Notes: generated by a model from the letters alone, not told the origin. A stretch of 46,499 nt of DNA from Mameliella sp. CS4 (GCF_019392335.1 NZ_JAHXRQ010000030.1:1-46499); one strand, 5' to 3'. Shown: positions 26,704-35,729, counted from the first letter of the stretch. Made by a program: numbers and translations.

Positions 26704-28119
26704 TCAGAGCGTGAAGTCGTCCGCCGTCAGCCCGGTCACGTTCGCCACCCGGATCTCCGCATCCGCCGTGCCGTCGCCATTGGCGTCGAGCTGCACGATG
26801 GTCGACCCCGTGGCCGTCTCGATCAGCCGCAACTCGGGGTTGCCCGAGGGGGCAAAACCTGCGGTGCCGCGGAACTCGAACACCCCCGGGGACAGTCCCG
26901 CCACCACGATATTGTCCAGCCCCTGTTCGAAATCCAGGATCTGGTCGCGCATGGCGCCGACCACGGTTTCAGACAGCGACCGGAAGACAAAGACATCCGC
27001 ATCCTGCCCGCCGGTCAGGAAATCGCGGCCCAGTCCGCCGGCCAGCTCGTCCTCGCCCGCGCGGCCGCGCAGGATGTCGTTGCCGGTGTCGCCTTCGAGG
27101 ATGTCGTCGCCGTTGCCGCCGTCCATCGTGTCGTCCAGCGCGCCGCCGTCCATCAGGTCCGACCCGTCCTGGCCCACCAGGATGTCATTGCCGGCGCCGC
27201 CTTCCATCGTGTCGTCGCCCGCGTTGCCGTTCATCGTGTCGTTGTTGTTGCCGCCGGTCATGCTGTCGTTGCCGGCGCCGCCCAGCATCATGTCACTGCC
27301 CGCGGCGCCGTTGATCACGTCATCGCCGCCGCGGCCGATCAGCAGGTCGGCATCGTTGTCGCCTTCCAGGCGGTCGGCACTGTCGCCGCCCTGCAGCGTG
27401 TCATTGCCGGTGCCGCCCCGGACCGCCCCGGCGGTGGTGCCGCCCGCGGCATTGTAGAAATCCGCGCCCGGGCCCATGTCGACCAGCCCGTTGATTAGCC
27501 CCTGGTTGACCAGATAGTCGGCCGAAGAACCGCCGCGATAGGCGAAATCCAGGCCGCTGCCGGTGTTCACGTCCTGCCCGGCGATGATCTCGCCGGTGTT
27601 GCGGACAAGGGTGATCCCGCTGGTGGTCAGGATATTGTCGATGGCGTGCCGCCCGGCCATGATCGTGCCCGAGTTGAGGATTTCCGTGACGCCCAGCGTG
27701 TTGTGCTGCAGCACGATGGCATCGCGGTTGCCGCTGATCACGCCGCTGTTCTGGACGTTGTGGTTGAGCCCGTTGGGCGCCTGCGCATCGGCGGTCAGCA
27801 CCAGCACGTCACCGTTGGTCTGGATGGTGCCGCTGTTCGAGATGATGCTCTCGGTGGTGAGATTGGCGACGACCGCCGGGCCAAAGCCGGTGATCGAGCC
27901 GGTCTGCGTGACGATCAGGGTCAACGAGGTGCCGTTGGTGGCATCGATGGTGTTGTTGAACCCCTGCACGCTGCCCGCGACCGAGAGAAAGGCCGCGCCA
28001 GAGGTGGTGATGGCCGGGCCGAAGACCTGCAGGGCGCCGTTCACCCCGATCAGGCCCACCTGGTTGTTGCTGAGCGTCTTGGCGACGGTATCGGTTGTAT
28101 TGAGCGAAAAGCTGGGCAT
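26704..28119 (-). CDS. RTX protein with N-terminal beta-solenoid (array member 4)
   Basis: A 471-aa protein; ATG 28119 follows the strong site GAGGAGAT by 7 nt. The N-terminus MPSFSLNTTDT resembles that of member 5. Solenoid coils carry ISNSGTIQT, VQNSGVISG, ILNSGTIMA, VRNTGEIIA and LVNQGLING. The transition GLVDMGPGADFYNAAGG leads to the RTX repeats (about 230-380). The C-terminal cassette (RDQILDFEQGLDNIVVAG, then DANGDGTADAEIRVANVTGL) ends in DDFTL. Of the array it is nearest to member 3 in its RTX and cassette DNA, which points to a recent duplication of the 3' half. Confidence 0.85.
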   Translation of the reverse strand: MPSFSLNTTDTVAKTLSNNQVGLIGVNGALQVFGPAITTSGAAFLSVAGSVQGFNNTIDATNGTSLTLIVTQTGSITGFGPAVVANLTTESIISNSGTIQTNGDVLVLTADAQAPNGLNHNVQNSGVISGNRDAIVLQHNTLGVTEILNSGTIMAGRHAIDNILTTSGITLVRNTGEIIAGQDVNTGSGLDFAYRGGSSADYLVNQGLINGLVDMGPGADFYNAAGGTTAGAVRGGTGNDTLQGGDSADRLEGDNDADLLIGRGGDDVINGAAGSDMMLGGAGNDSMTGGNNNDTMNGNAGDDTMEGGAGNDILVGQDGSDLMDGGALDDTMDGGNGDDILEGDTGNDILRGRAGEDELAGGLGRDFLTGGQDADVFVFRSLSETVVGAMRDQILDFEQGLDNIVVAGLSPGVFEFRGTAGFAPSGNPELRLIETATGSTIVQLDANGDGTADAEIRVANVTGLTADDFTL

Positions 28120-28318
28120 GGTGATATCTCCTCTCTGTCAAAATCTGCGCAAGGCGCGAAAACAAATCTCACCCCGGAGGGACCGGGGGACAAAAAACCT
28201 GCCTCCATGCTTGGCCAAAATTGACGCAAGGTCAAAACATTCCCCTGTGAGGGCCCGCCGCTTCACCCTGTGCGGGTATCGGTCGGCGAAAGACACGCGT
28301 GGGGATGTCCGCCGCCGC

Positions 28319-29725
28319 TTACAGCACAAAGTCCTCCGCCGTCAGCCCGGTGACATCGGCCACGCGGAGTTCCGCATCCACCGTGCCGTTGCCGTCCACG
28401 TCGAACTGCACGATGGTCGAGCCGGCCGCCGTTTCCACCAGCCGCAGCTCGGGGTTGCCCGAAGGGGCAAAGGCGCTGGTGCCGCGGAACTCGAACACGC
28501 CGGGCGAGAGGCCCGCGACCACGATGCTGTCCAGCCCCTGTTCGAAATCGAGGATCTGGTCGCGGTTCGCCCCCACGACGGTTTCCGCAAGCGCGCGAAA
28601 GACGAAATTGTCCGCGCCCTGACCTCCGGTCAGGAAATCGCGGCCCAGTCCGCCGGCAAGATCGTCCTCGCCCGCGCGCCCGCGCAGGATGTCGTTGCCA
28701 CTGCCGCCGTCAAGGATGTCGTCGCCCGCGCCGCCGTCCAGCGTGTCGTTCTCCGTGCCTCCGTCGAGCGAATCCGATCCGTCCTGGCCCACGAGGATGT
28801 CGTTGCCCGCGCCGCCCAGGATCGTGTCGTCCTCACCGTTGCCGTTGAGCGTGTCGGCGTCCTCGCCGCCGTCCATCCGGTCATTGCCCGATCCGCCGAG
28901 AAGATAGTCGTTGCCCGCGCCGCCGGTCAGGCTGTCGTCGCCGCCGCGCCCGACCAGCAGATCGTCGCCCAACCAGCCGTCGAATACATCCGTCTGGTCG
29001 CCCCCCGCCAGGGTATCCATGTTGCCACCGCCCTGGACCGTTCCCAGGACCTGGCCAAACTGCCCCTCGTAGCGGTTCGCGCCATGGCCAAGAAGGACCG
29101 TCCCGATGATCAGCCCGGCGTTGCTGACGATGTCGTCGCCGTAACTGGTCCGCAGCGCCCAGTTGGCGCCGGAGATGACGCCGGTGTTGTGCACCCGGAC
29201 GGCCCCCTGGTCGCCAAGATCGCCGTTCAGGTCCAGGGTCGTGCCGAAATGGCTGGTGATCGTGCCGTGGTTCACCAGGTAGACCTGGCCTGTCTCGGTT
29301 CCGGTGAGGATCGCGGATCCGCCGCTTTCGATCAGGCCATGGTTGACGATCGTGGCGTTGAAGGGCCGGATGTTCGAGGCAAGGATACCGTAACCGCTGC
29401 CGAGGATGGTGCCCTGGTTGACAACCACAAGGCTGTTTTCGGGGCTGACCGAGATGCCGTTTCCCCGCAGCGCCTGCAACAGCCCGCCCGGCCCGACATA
29501 GACATCGAGGAAGTCGGAAAAGCCGAAGACGGCGGACTCGGTTGTGGCCGTTGAGACCGCGGTGACCGATCCCTGGACGACGAGGCGCACATATTCCGTG
29601 CTGCTGACGCTGATCGCGTCGGTGCCCGCCACGGTCAACGCGCCGGTTCCGGTGACGATCCCGATCTCCGAGGCGTTGAGGCTTTGTGGCGTGGTGCTGG
29701 ACCCTGTGATGGTGAAACTCGGCAT
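28319..29725 (-). CDS. RTX protein with N-terminal beta-solenoid (array member 5)
   Basis: A 468-aa protein. ATG 29725 is chosen because GGGGAGAA lies 6 nt before it and the protein then begins MPSFTI like member 4; the frame is open 13 residues further upstream without a ribosome site. Coils carry VVNQGTILG, IVNHGLIES, LVNHGTITS, VHNTGVISG and VSNAGLIIG. RTX repeats follow the line GQVLGTVQGGGNMDTLAGGD, and the cassette ends EDFVL. The long single coil between residues ~20 and 90 (VRLVVQGSVTAVSTA and on) is less regular than in its neighbours. Its role is presumably the same as the other array members. Confidence 0.85.
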   Translation of the reverse strand: MPSFTITGSSTTPQSLNASEIGIVTGTGALTVAGTDAISVSSTEYVRLVVQGSVTAVSTATTESAVFGFSDFLDVYVGPGGLLQALRGNGISVSPENSLVVVNQGTILGSGYGILASNIRPFNATIVNHGLIESGGSAILTGTETGQVYLVNHGTITSHFGTTLDLNGDLGDQGAVRVHNTGVISGANWALRTSYGDDIVSNAGLIIGTVLLGHGANRYEGQFGQVLGTVQGGGNMDTLAGGDQTDVFDGWLGDDLLVGRGGDDSLTGGAGNDYLLGGSGNDRMDGGEDADTLNGNGEDDTILGGAGNDILVGQDGSDSLDGGTENDTLDGGAGDDILDGGSGNDILRGRAGEDDLAGGLGRDFLTGGQGADNFVFRALAETVVGANRDQILDFEQGLDSIVVAGLSPGVFEFRGTSAFAPSGNPELRLVETAAGSTIVQFDVDGNGTVDAELRVADVTGLTAEDFVL

Positions 29726-29859
29726 GCGGTTCTCCCCGGTTTGGCATGTCCCTGCCGGAACCATGCGCCGATGCCGGGCGTCCCACCTTGATCTGTTTCA
29801 ACTGGTCGCCAAACGCCGGGGCAGGGGCGGCAGGCTGCCCGGGGGGGCGCGGCCCGGCG

Positions 29860-31302
29860 CTACAGCGCGAAATCGTCCGCCGTCAGCCCGGTGACGCCCG
29901 CCACCCGGATCTCGGCATCCGCCGTGCCGTCGCCATCGACGTCGAACTGCACGATGCTGGATCCGGTCGCCGTCTCGATCACCCGGATCTGGTTGGGCGC
30001 CGAAAAGGCCGCGGTGCCGACAAAGGAAAACACCCCCGGCGACATGCTGACCACGTTGATCAGGTCCAGCCCCGGTTCGAAATCGAGGATCTGGTCGCGC
30101 GCCGCGCCAATCCCCGCCTGGGCCGTGCTGCGAAAGACGAAGATATCCGCATCCGCCCCCCCGGTCAGGAAGTCGAGGCCCAACCCGCCGGCCAGCTCAT
30201 CCTCGCCGGCGCGGCCGCGCAGCACGTCCACGCCGTCGCCGCCCTCCAGCACGTCGTTGCCGTCGCCGCCGTCCATCGTGTCGTTGCCGGTGCCGCCGTC
30301 CAGCCAGTCCGACCCGTCCTGGCCCACCAGCACATCCGCCTCTGACTGGCCCGACAGGCTGTCGTCGCCGCCGCCGCCGGTCATCGTGTCATTGCCCGCG
30401 CCGCCCAAGAGCTCGTCGCTGCCCAGCCCGGCCAGGATCAGGTCGTCGGCGGCGCCACCGTCCAAAAGATCGTCGCCGCCGCGTCCCACCAGCGTGTCGG
30501 TGCCGCTGCCGCCCTCCAGCACGTCGGCGCTTTCGCCGCCGACCAGCGTGTCGATGCCATCGCCGCCCAGCACCCGGCCGCTGGTCACGCCCGGGCCCGC
30601 GTTCTCGAAGAAATCCGGCCCGCCGCCCAGGTCGATGTCGCCCAGGATCGTGCCCGCGTTGACCACCGTGTCCCCGGTGCCATTGCCGGTGCGGATCAGC
30701 TCTCCGGCCCCGTCGCGGTCGGTGATCGTGCCGCGGTTGATCAGCACCGCCGGCCCGGTCGAGCGCATGTCGACATGGGTCACCAGGATCTCGCCCGAGT
30801 TGACCAGCCGGCTGGATCCGGTGCCGCTCATCGCCAGGCCCGCGCCGTCCATCAGCCCGGTGTTGGTGATCGAGATCCCCGCGATCGCCCCGTCGAACAC
30901 CAGGTCCGCGTCCCGCGCCGACAGGGTGCCCGCGTTGAACAGGGTGATGGTCTTGTCCCCGGCGCTGTCGATGTCGATCACCTCGCCGTCATTGGCCAGG
31001 ATCGTGCCGTAGTTCAGGATCTCGACCGTGCCGGCCCCGCCGGAGAGGTTGATCGCATCGCCGGTAAAACTGCTCATCATGCCGAAATTGGCGATCCGCA
31101 CGTTGTCGGCCAGCACCTCGACCCCGTTGTCGTCGGCCCAGACATAGCCATAGACAAACAGGCTGGTGATCAGCGGCCCGGCCATCAGCTCGAACCCGTC
31201 GCCGTTGGCGGTGTAGATATCGTTGTAATCCCGCAGCACCACGTTGGCGCCATTGGCAACGAAAACGGTGGTGGAGGAGCTGGACTGATAGGTTGTGGTC
31301 AT
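29860..31302 (-). CDS. RTX protein with N-terminal beta-solenoid (array member 6)
   Basis: A 480-aa protein. ATG 31302 is preferred to ATG 31311 because GGAGG lies 9 nt before the former but directly abuts the latter. The N-terminus MTTTYQSSSSTTVFVANGAN parallels member 1. Coils carry ILNYGTILA, LFNAGTLSA, ITNTGLMDG, LVNSGEILV, LINRGTITD and VVNAGTILG. RTX repeats (about 240-385) and the shared cassette follow, with a variant centre SFVGTAAFSAPNQIRVIETA in place of FRGTAGFAPSGNPE, ending DDFAL. It is the first gene in transcription order and borders a 331-bp divergent region. Confidence 0.85.
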   Translation of the reverse strand: MTTTYQSSSSTTVFVANGANVVLRDYNDIYTANGDGFELMAGPLITSLFVYGYVWADDNGVEVLADNVRIANFGMMSSFTGDAINLSGGAGTVEILNYGTILANDGEVIDIDSAGDKTITLFNAGTLSARDADLVFDGAIAGISITNTGLMDGAGLAMSGTGSSRLVNSGEILVTHVDMRSTGPAVLINRGTITDRDGAGELIRTGNGTGDTVVNAGTILGDIDLGGGPDFFENAGPGVTSGRVLGGDGIDTLVGGESADVLEGGSGTDTLVGRGGDDLLDGGAADDLILAGLGSDELLGGAGNDTMTGGGGDDSLSGQSEADVLVGQDGSDWLDGGTGNDTMDGGDGNDVLEGGDGVDVLRGRAGEDELAGGLGLDFLTGGADADIFVFRSTAQAGIGAARDQILDFEPGLDLINVVSMSPGVFSFVGTAAFSAPNQIRVIETATGSSIVQFDVDGDGTADAEIRVAGVTGLTADDFAL

Positions 31303-31633
31303 GGCGGACATCCTCCGGGACGGGCTGCGCCGCCCTCTTCATCTTGGTTAACAACCTCGCCTCCCGGGCTTAACAAACCGTGAACATTCACCCGGCGGCG
31401 TCCGGCCGGGGCCGCCCCCGGCGCGGGGCGGAAAAGCTTTCCCTTTTCTTTCAGAGAGTTCGACAAGTTTAACCAAACTGTCCGAATTCCCTCCGTCGCG
31501 CGGGCGCTTGCGGGTAGACCGGCGGCACGTCCCCCGGGGACGCGCGGGCGCGCGTCCCCGGGGCCGCGGCGCCCGATTCTGCATCCGGTGCAGGCGGGGC
31601 GGGTGGGGGACGCAGGGCATACGGGGTGAACAG
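31303..31633. other. Divergent intergenic region between RTX array and plus-strand RTX gene
   Basis: 331 bp with no gene. It contains AT-richer stretches (about 31340-31390 and 31440-31490), where promoters for both directions would be expected. It has an imperfect inverted repeat at 31459-31486 around AACC, which could be an operator. It also has the very strong GC palindrome at 31532-31563. Confidence 0.55.
31532..31563. repeat. 15-bp perfect GC palindrome upstream of the plus-strand RTX gene
   Basis: CCCCGGGGACGCGCG (31532-31546) is followed, after GG, by its exact complement (31549-31563). It lies about 70 bp before the ATG at 31634, so it would fold as a stable hairpin in the leader of that mRNA. 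Confidence 0.6.
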
Positions 31634-32908
31634 ATGGCGGGGCCGACCCTCTTCGACGATTTCCTGACCGGCGGACCGCTGGCGGATCTGCTGGCGCTCA
31701 TGGCGGGCCACGACCGGGCCCGTGGCGGCGGTGGCGACGACATGCTGCTGGGCGGGGCGGGCAACGACACGCTTTTCGGCGGCGAGGGGGCCGACCTGCT
31801 GCGCGGCGGCACCGGCAAGGACAGGCTGCTGGGCCAGGCGGGCGACGATACCCTCGGCGGCGAGGAGGGCGAGGATCTGCTCTTTGGCGGCGCCGGCGCC
31901 GACCGGCTGGCCGGCGGCGCGGATGACGACCACCTGCTGGGCGGAACGGGGCACGACCTGCTGCTGGGCGGGCGGGGCGACGACACGCTGCAGGGAGAGA
32001 GCGGCACCGACACCCTGACCGGCGAGAGCGGCGACGACCTGCTGACCGGAGGCGCGGGGTCTGACCTGCTGGCGGGCGGGCCTCATTCGGACACGCTCTT
32101 TGGCGGCGCGGGCAAGGACACGCTGGATGGCGGCGAAGGTGACGACTGGCTGCGCGGCGAGGCCGATGACGACACCCTGCAGGGCGGCGCGGGGGCCGAT
32201 ACGCTGCTGGGCGGCGACGGTACGGACGGTCTGTCGGGCGGGCAGGGGGCGGACCTGCTGCGCGGCGGCCCGGGGGACGACCGCCTGGCGGGCGGACCCG
32301 GCCATGACAGCCTGCACGGCGACAAGGGCGCCGACCTTCTGGTCGGCAACGGCGGCGCCGACTGGCTGCGCGGCGGGGCCGGGCGCGACACGCTCTCGGG
32401 CGGCAACGGCGAGGACAGCCTGCTGGGCGGCCCCGAGGGCGACCACCTGCAGGGTGGCGCGGGTGACGACTGGCTGATCGGAGAGGCCGGCGGCGACGGG
32501 CTCTTCGGCGGGCCGGGGGGGGACGGGCTCTTTGGTGGCGCCGGGGCGGACACGCTTTTCGGCGGTGCGGGCGCCGACCTGCTCGAGGGCGGCGAGGGGC
32601 CGGACTGGCTGCGCGGCGAGGCGGGCGACGACACCCTCTCGGGCGGGGCGGGCGACGACTGGATCGTGGGCGGGCCGGGGGCGGATGTCTTTGTCTTCAC
32701 CGCGGGCCATGACAGGATCGCCGATTTCGAGGACGGGCAGGACCGGATCAACCTCACCGGCCTCGCCGACCCGGTCTGGACGCCGGGCGGATCGGTGACG
32801 CTGGACCCGGGCGAGAGCCTGCTGCTGGGCAGCGGCGCCGACAGGCTGGAGATCCGCAACACCGGCCTGCTGCCGATCCTGCTGACCGACGAGGATTTCC
32901 TGCTCTAG
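31634..32908 (+). CDS. RTX protein, almost entirely calcium-binding repeats
   Basis: A 424-aa protein; ATG 31634 is chosen because the in-frame sequence before it is low-complexity. Only ~30 residues (MAGPTLFDDFLTGGPLADLL) precede more than thirty RTX nonapeptides (for example GGAGNDTLFGG, GGTGKDRLLGQ and GGEGDDWLRGE) that run to about residue 345. The C-terminal ~75 residues (DVFVFTAGHDRIADFEDGQD, then LLTDEDFLL) form a short type I secretion-type end with the same DFxL terminus as the array. It lacks the solenoid and the FEFRGTA segment, so it is a distant relative. It should bind many Ca2+ ions. Its stop shares the bases CTAG with the convergent sulfotransferase stop. Confidence 0.83.
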   Translation: MAGPTLFDDFLTGGPLADLLALMAGHDRARGGGGDDMLLGGAGNDTLFGGEGADLLRGGTGKDRLLGQAGDDTLGGEEGEDLLFGGAGADRLAGGADDDHLLGGTGHDLLLGGRGDDTLQGESGTDTLTGESGDDLLTGGAGSDLLAGGPHSDTLFGGAGKDTLDGGEGDDWLRGEADDDTLQGGAGADTLLGGDGTDGLSGGQGADLLRGGPGDDRLAGGPGHDSLHGDKGADLLVGNGGADWLRGGAGRDTLSGGNGEDSLLGGPEGDHLQGGAGDDWLIGEAGGDGLFGGPGGDGLFGGAGADTLFGGAGADLLEGGEGPDWLRGEAGDDTLSGGAGDDWIVGGPGADVFVFTAGHDRIADFEDGQDRINLTGLADPVWTPGGSVTLDPGESLLLGSGADRLEIRNTGLLPILLTDEDFLL

Positions 32909-34086
32909 CCCCCGATCATCCGCCTGAGCGCCCCCCGGCGGCGCCAGCGCAGATCCGCCTCCAGAAGCGGGTCCAGCAGCCCGGCGATCGCCCTGTCCCA
33001 GTCCTCGACCGGGGCCGAGGTGGCGGGTTTCGCGCGCGAAACACCCCCCGCGCCCAGCTTTGCACCGGCCCGCGCCGCGCCCTCGGCCAGCCCGTCGAAA
33101 AGCGCCGCCAGGTCCTCGGGGGCATCCAGCCGCGTCGGCCCGGCCTTCATCCGCGCCCAGTAGGGATCGAGCGAGGTCCAGCCCGGTTCGGCCAGCAGGC
33201 GCTCTGCCACCTCCGGCGGCAGCGCCTCCATCATCCGGGCCACGTCCTCCTGCAGGCGCGGCCAGACGCCTTGCGCATGCCGCGGCAGAAAGGCCCAGAG
33301 TTTCTGCGAAGGCGCGAAATCGCACCAGCGCTGCACGACAAACTCCACCGCGCTGTCATGCGGGGTCGGGCGAAAGCGGCGGTTGCGCAGCAAGAACCCG
33401 GTCAGCGCCGGGGGCGGGGCGCGGTTCACCTGGCCCGCCGGGGTCAGGGGCAGGCCGTAACGCGCGGCAAACCCCGCCACCACGTCGCCGCGCGCACTCT
33501 CCACCGCCAGCCGCACCCCCGGCTGCGCCGCCCAGGCCGCCACATGCGGCCCGACATCGTAGCGCGCCCGCTCCAGCCAGCGTTCCACCTGGCGGTTGTG
33601 AAAGAAGCCGGTGTGCCAGATGCCCCATTGCCAGTAGGCGGCATTCAGCCAGTCCATCGGCGGCCGGACAAAGGCCACCGCATCCAGCAGATCCAGCCCC
33701 GCGGCGCGCGCCAGCGCCGGGGCCTCCCCCGCATGGGCGACCCAGCCCTCGCTGGAGAGGATCGGCACATGGCCGCGCGCGCCTTCGGCACCGACGGCGC
33801 GGCCCACCGCCGCCCAGTAGGCGCCCGGATCGTCTTGCCGCGCGACATTGGGCCAGCAGACATAGCCATGCACCGCGTGGCGCATCATCGCCGAGAGCCG
33901 CCGACCCGTGACCGGCACCAGCCCCGCCTCACCCTGCCGCCCCGCCAGGTAGACATGCCGCGTGCCGTCCGCCCCCCGCAGCACCGGCGTGGCGCTCAGC
34001 GCCCGCTGCAACGCCGAGCTGCCGCATTTCGGTGCCCCGATGTGCAGGATCGCCCGCACCGGGGCCGCGCCGGGCTTCGCCACCAT
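32905..34086 (-). CDS. Sulfotransferase-like protein
   Basis: A 393-aa protein; ATG 34086 is chosen so that the protein begins MVAKPGAAPVRAILHIG. The PAPS loop is ILHIGAPKCGSSALQRALSA, with Lys and Ser present. A later VAFVRPPMDWLNAAYWQWGI stands where the RDP 3'-phosphate motif normally lies, so the motif is altered (VRPP instead of RDP). The rest resembles the small sulfotransferases of Rhodobacterales with unknown acceptor. Its stop TAG overlaps the stop of the convergent RTX gene through CTAG. The C-terminal portion contains the 16-nt palindrome at 33027-33042. Confidence in a sulfotransferase fold is good, in activity moderate. Confidence 0.72.
   Translation of the reverse strand: MVAKPGAAPVRAILHIGAPKCGSSALQRALSATPVLRGADGTRHVYLAGRQGEAGLVPVTGRRLSAMMRHAVHGYVCWPNVARQDDPGAYWAAVGRAVGAEGARGHVPILSSEGWVAHAGEAPALARAAGLDLLDAVAFVRPPMDWLNAAYWQWGIWHTGFFHNRQVERWLERARYDVGPHVAAWAAQPGVRLAVESARGDVVAGFAARYGLPLTPAGQVNRAPPPALTGFLLRNRRFRPTPHDSAVEFVVQRWCDFAPSQKLWAFLPRHAQGVWPRLQEDVARMMEALPPEVAERLLAEPGWTSLDPYWARMKAGPTRLDAPEDLAALFDGLAEGAARAGAKLGAGGVSRAKPATSAPVEDWDRAIAGLLDPLLEADLRWRRRGALRRMIGG
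33027..33042. repeat. Copy of the GTTTCGCGCGCGAAAC palindrome inside a coding region
   Basis: The same 16 nt form the centre of the intergenic palindrome at 19076-19093. Here it lies within the sulfotransferase-like gene and is flanked by GG and ACCC, which extend the stem. Confidence 0.5.
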
Positions 34087-34223
34087 CCCATGTCCTCGTC
34101 CAGGTCTCTGACCGCGCCGCTTCTGCCACGGAATGCGGCGCTCCGCCACTGTCGCCCGCGCGCCCTTGGCAGGCTGCGCCGCTTGCTATAGCCACGCGCC
34201 AAATTCCCCGCACCGGGCCATCC

Positions 34224-35723
34224 ATGATCCTGATCGATATCACCACCAGCTACAATTTCCGCCACTGGAAGGCGATGGGGCTTCTGAGGGTCGAACAGGA
34301 GGTGATCCGCGCCTTTCGCACCGCCTATGGCGAGGCGGTCACCTTCGGCATCTACCATCCCGTCCTGGGCGGCTACTACCGGGTCCCGCCCGGGGAAATC
34401 GACGCGCTGCTCTCGGCACGGGCCTGGAAGGTGCCGGCACGGGACCGGGTGGCGATGTCGCCCTCGCGGTGGCGGCGCCACCTGCGGCGGCTGCGGCTGG
34501 CGCGCGACATCCGCCGCGCGATCCGGAGCTTTCCCGACAGCGATCCCGCCACCGAGATCCGCCGCGACGCGGCCATCGCCGGCGCGCTCTCCTGCGTCAG
34601 CCTCGAGGAATATTCCAGCCTGCGCCGCTGGCTGGGTCCGGCCGAACGGCTGGCGCCGAAACTGGGCCCCTGGATGTCGCGCACCGACATGGTCAACCAC
34701 CAGCTGCACCACGGCCAGCTCGACGCGCAGGCCGAGGCCCGCTTTGCCCCGGACAACGCCATCGCCCCGGAAGAGGTGACACAGTACCTGTCCGTCGGCG
34801 GTTTCTGGTCGGACGACCGCTACGAATACGCCTACCACGCCCGCAAGGCGCATGGCTGGACGGTGCATTACCTGATCTACGACCTGATCCCGGTGCTCTG
34901 GCGGCACCTGACCGAACCCACCACCAAGGAAACCTTCCCGCTGGCGCTGCACTGGGTGCTCTGGGGGGTCGACCAGGTCTGGACCATCTCCGACACCACC
35001 CGGCAGGACCTGCTGGCGCATGTCTCCGACCACGGCTATCCGCCGCTGAACGACCGCTGGGTGACGCCGGTGCTGCTGGGCGCCGACAGCACCGCGCCCG
35101 CCGACGCCGAGACCAGCCGCGCCACCCTGGCCCGGCATGACCTCGATCCGGGCGGCTATGTGCTCATGGTGGGCACGATGGAACCGCGCAAGAACCATGA
35201 TTTCGCCTACCGGCTCTGGCGCGAGCTGCACAAGCGCCACCCGGGCGAGGTGCCGCCGCTGGTCTTTGTCGGCCAGCCCGGCTGGCGCATGGAGGGCTTT
35301 GCCGAGATGCTGGCCGAGGACGTGGGCCTGCCGCACCGGGCGATCCGCATCCTGACGGATGTCGATGACGCCGCCCTTGGCGTGCTCTATGACAACTGCC
35401 GGTTTACGCTGTACCCCTCGCACTACGAGGGCTGGGGCCTGCCGGTGGTCGAAAGCCTGAACCACGGCAAGCCCTGCCTGACCTCCGACGCGCCCTCGAT
35501 CGTCGAGGCCGCACAGGGCGCGGCGGACACGCTGCCGCTGATGGACGGAGAGGCCTGGATGGCCCGCGCCTTTGCCCTGATGAGCGATGCCGAGGCCTAT
35601 GCAGAGGCCCTGGCCCGGGCGCGGGCCTTCGGCGGCTACAGCTGGGAAGAATTCCGCGCCAACCTGCTGGCCGATTTCGAGGCCTTCGGACAGGACGACG
35701 ACGTCAAGAGCCGCGCCGGCTGA
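34224..35723 (+). CDS. GT4-family glycosyltransferase
   Basis: A 499-aa protein; ATG 34224 begins MILIDITTSYNFRHWKAMGL, a usual start for this group of transferases, while the frame upstream overlaps the divergent gene. The first half is the acceptor domain (WTVHYLIYDLIPVLWRHLTE, WTISDTTRQDLLAHVSDHGY). The second half is the GT-B donor domain: YVLMVGTMEPRKNHDFAYRL, AALGVLYDNCRFTLYPSHYE, then EGWGLPVVESLNHGKPCLTS with the conserved E..G.P..E pattern. It is typical of mannosyl- or rhamnosyltransferases in exopolysaccharide clusters. It is divergent from the sulfotransferase gene and followed by a T-rich hairpin. Confidence 0.92.
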   Translation: MILIDITTSYNFRHWKAMGLLRVEQEVIRAFRTAYGEAVTFGIYHPVLGGYYRVPPGEIDALLSARAWKVPARDRVAMSPSRWRRHLRRLRLARDIRRAIRSFPDSDPATEIRRDAAIAGALSCVSLEEYSSLRRWLGPAERLAPKLGPWMSRTDMVNHQLHHGQLDAQAEARFAPDNAIAPEEVTQYLSVGGFWSDDRYEYAYHARKAHGWTVHYLIYDLIPVLWRHLTEPTTKETFPLALHWVLWGVDQVWTISDTTRQDLLAHVSDHGYPPLNDRWVTPVLLGADSTAPADAETSRATLARHDLDPGGYVLMVGTMEPRKNHDFAYRLWRELHKRHPGEVPPLVFVGQPGWRMEGFAEMLAEDVGLPHRAIRILTDVDDAALGVLYDNCRFTLYPSHYEGWGLPVVESLNHGKPCLTSDAPSIVEAAQGAADTLPLMDGEAWMARAFALMSDAEAYAEALARARAFGGYSWEEFRANLLADFEAFGQDDDVKSRAG

Positions 35724-35729
35724 ACCGCC

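Larger units (their letters stand above)
20114..31302 (-). repeat. Tandem array of six paralogous RTX genes with a shared 3' cassette
   Basis: Six same-strand genes (20114-21553, 21677-24865, 25083-26519, 26704-28119, 28319-29725, 29860-31302) end in almost the same ~100 residues: RDQILDFEQGLD, then SPGVFEFRGTAGFAPSGNPE, then DVDGDG..DAEIRVA.VTGL and a terminal [DE]DFxL. Their DNA over this 3' part is visibly near-identical in places (about 90% by eye between the genes ending at 25083 and 26704). The N-terminal halves differ. This is a recently duplicated family with a conserved secretion/RTX module and diversified passenger modules. Confidence 0.85.

Noticed and set aside
20400..30700. Regular short DNA repeats that could suggest a CRISPR array
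   Set aside because: They are in-frame RTX codons with degenerate periodicity, not identical direct repeats separated by unique spacers.
20378..31012. Plus-strand frames with regular repeats (VAVAA, PPSP-type) opposite the RTX array
   Set aside because: These repeats are the reverse image of RTX nonapeptide codons, not proteins.
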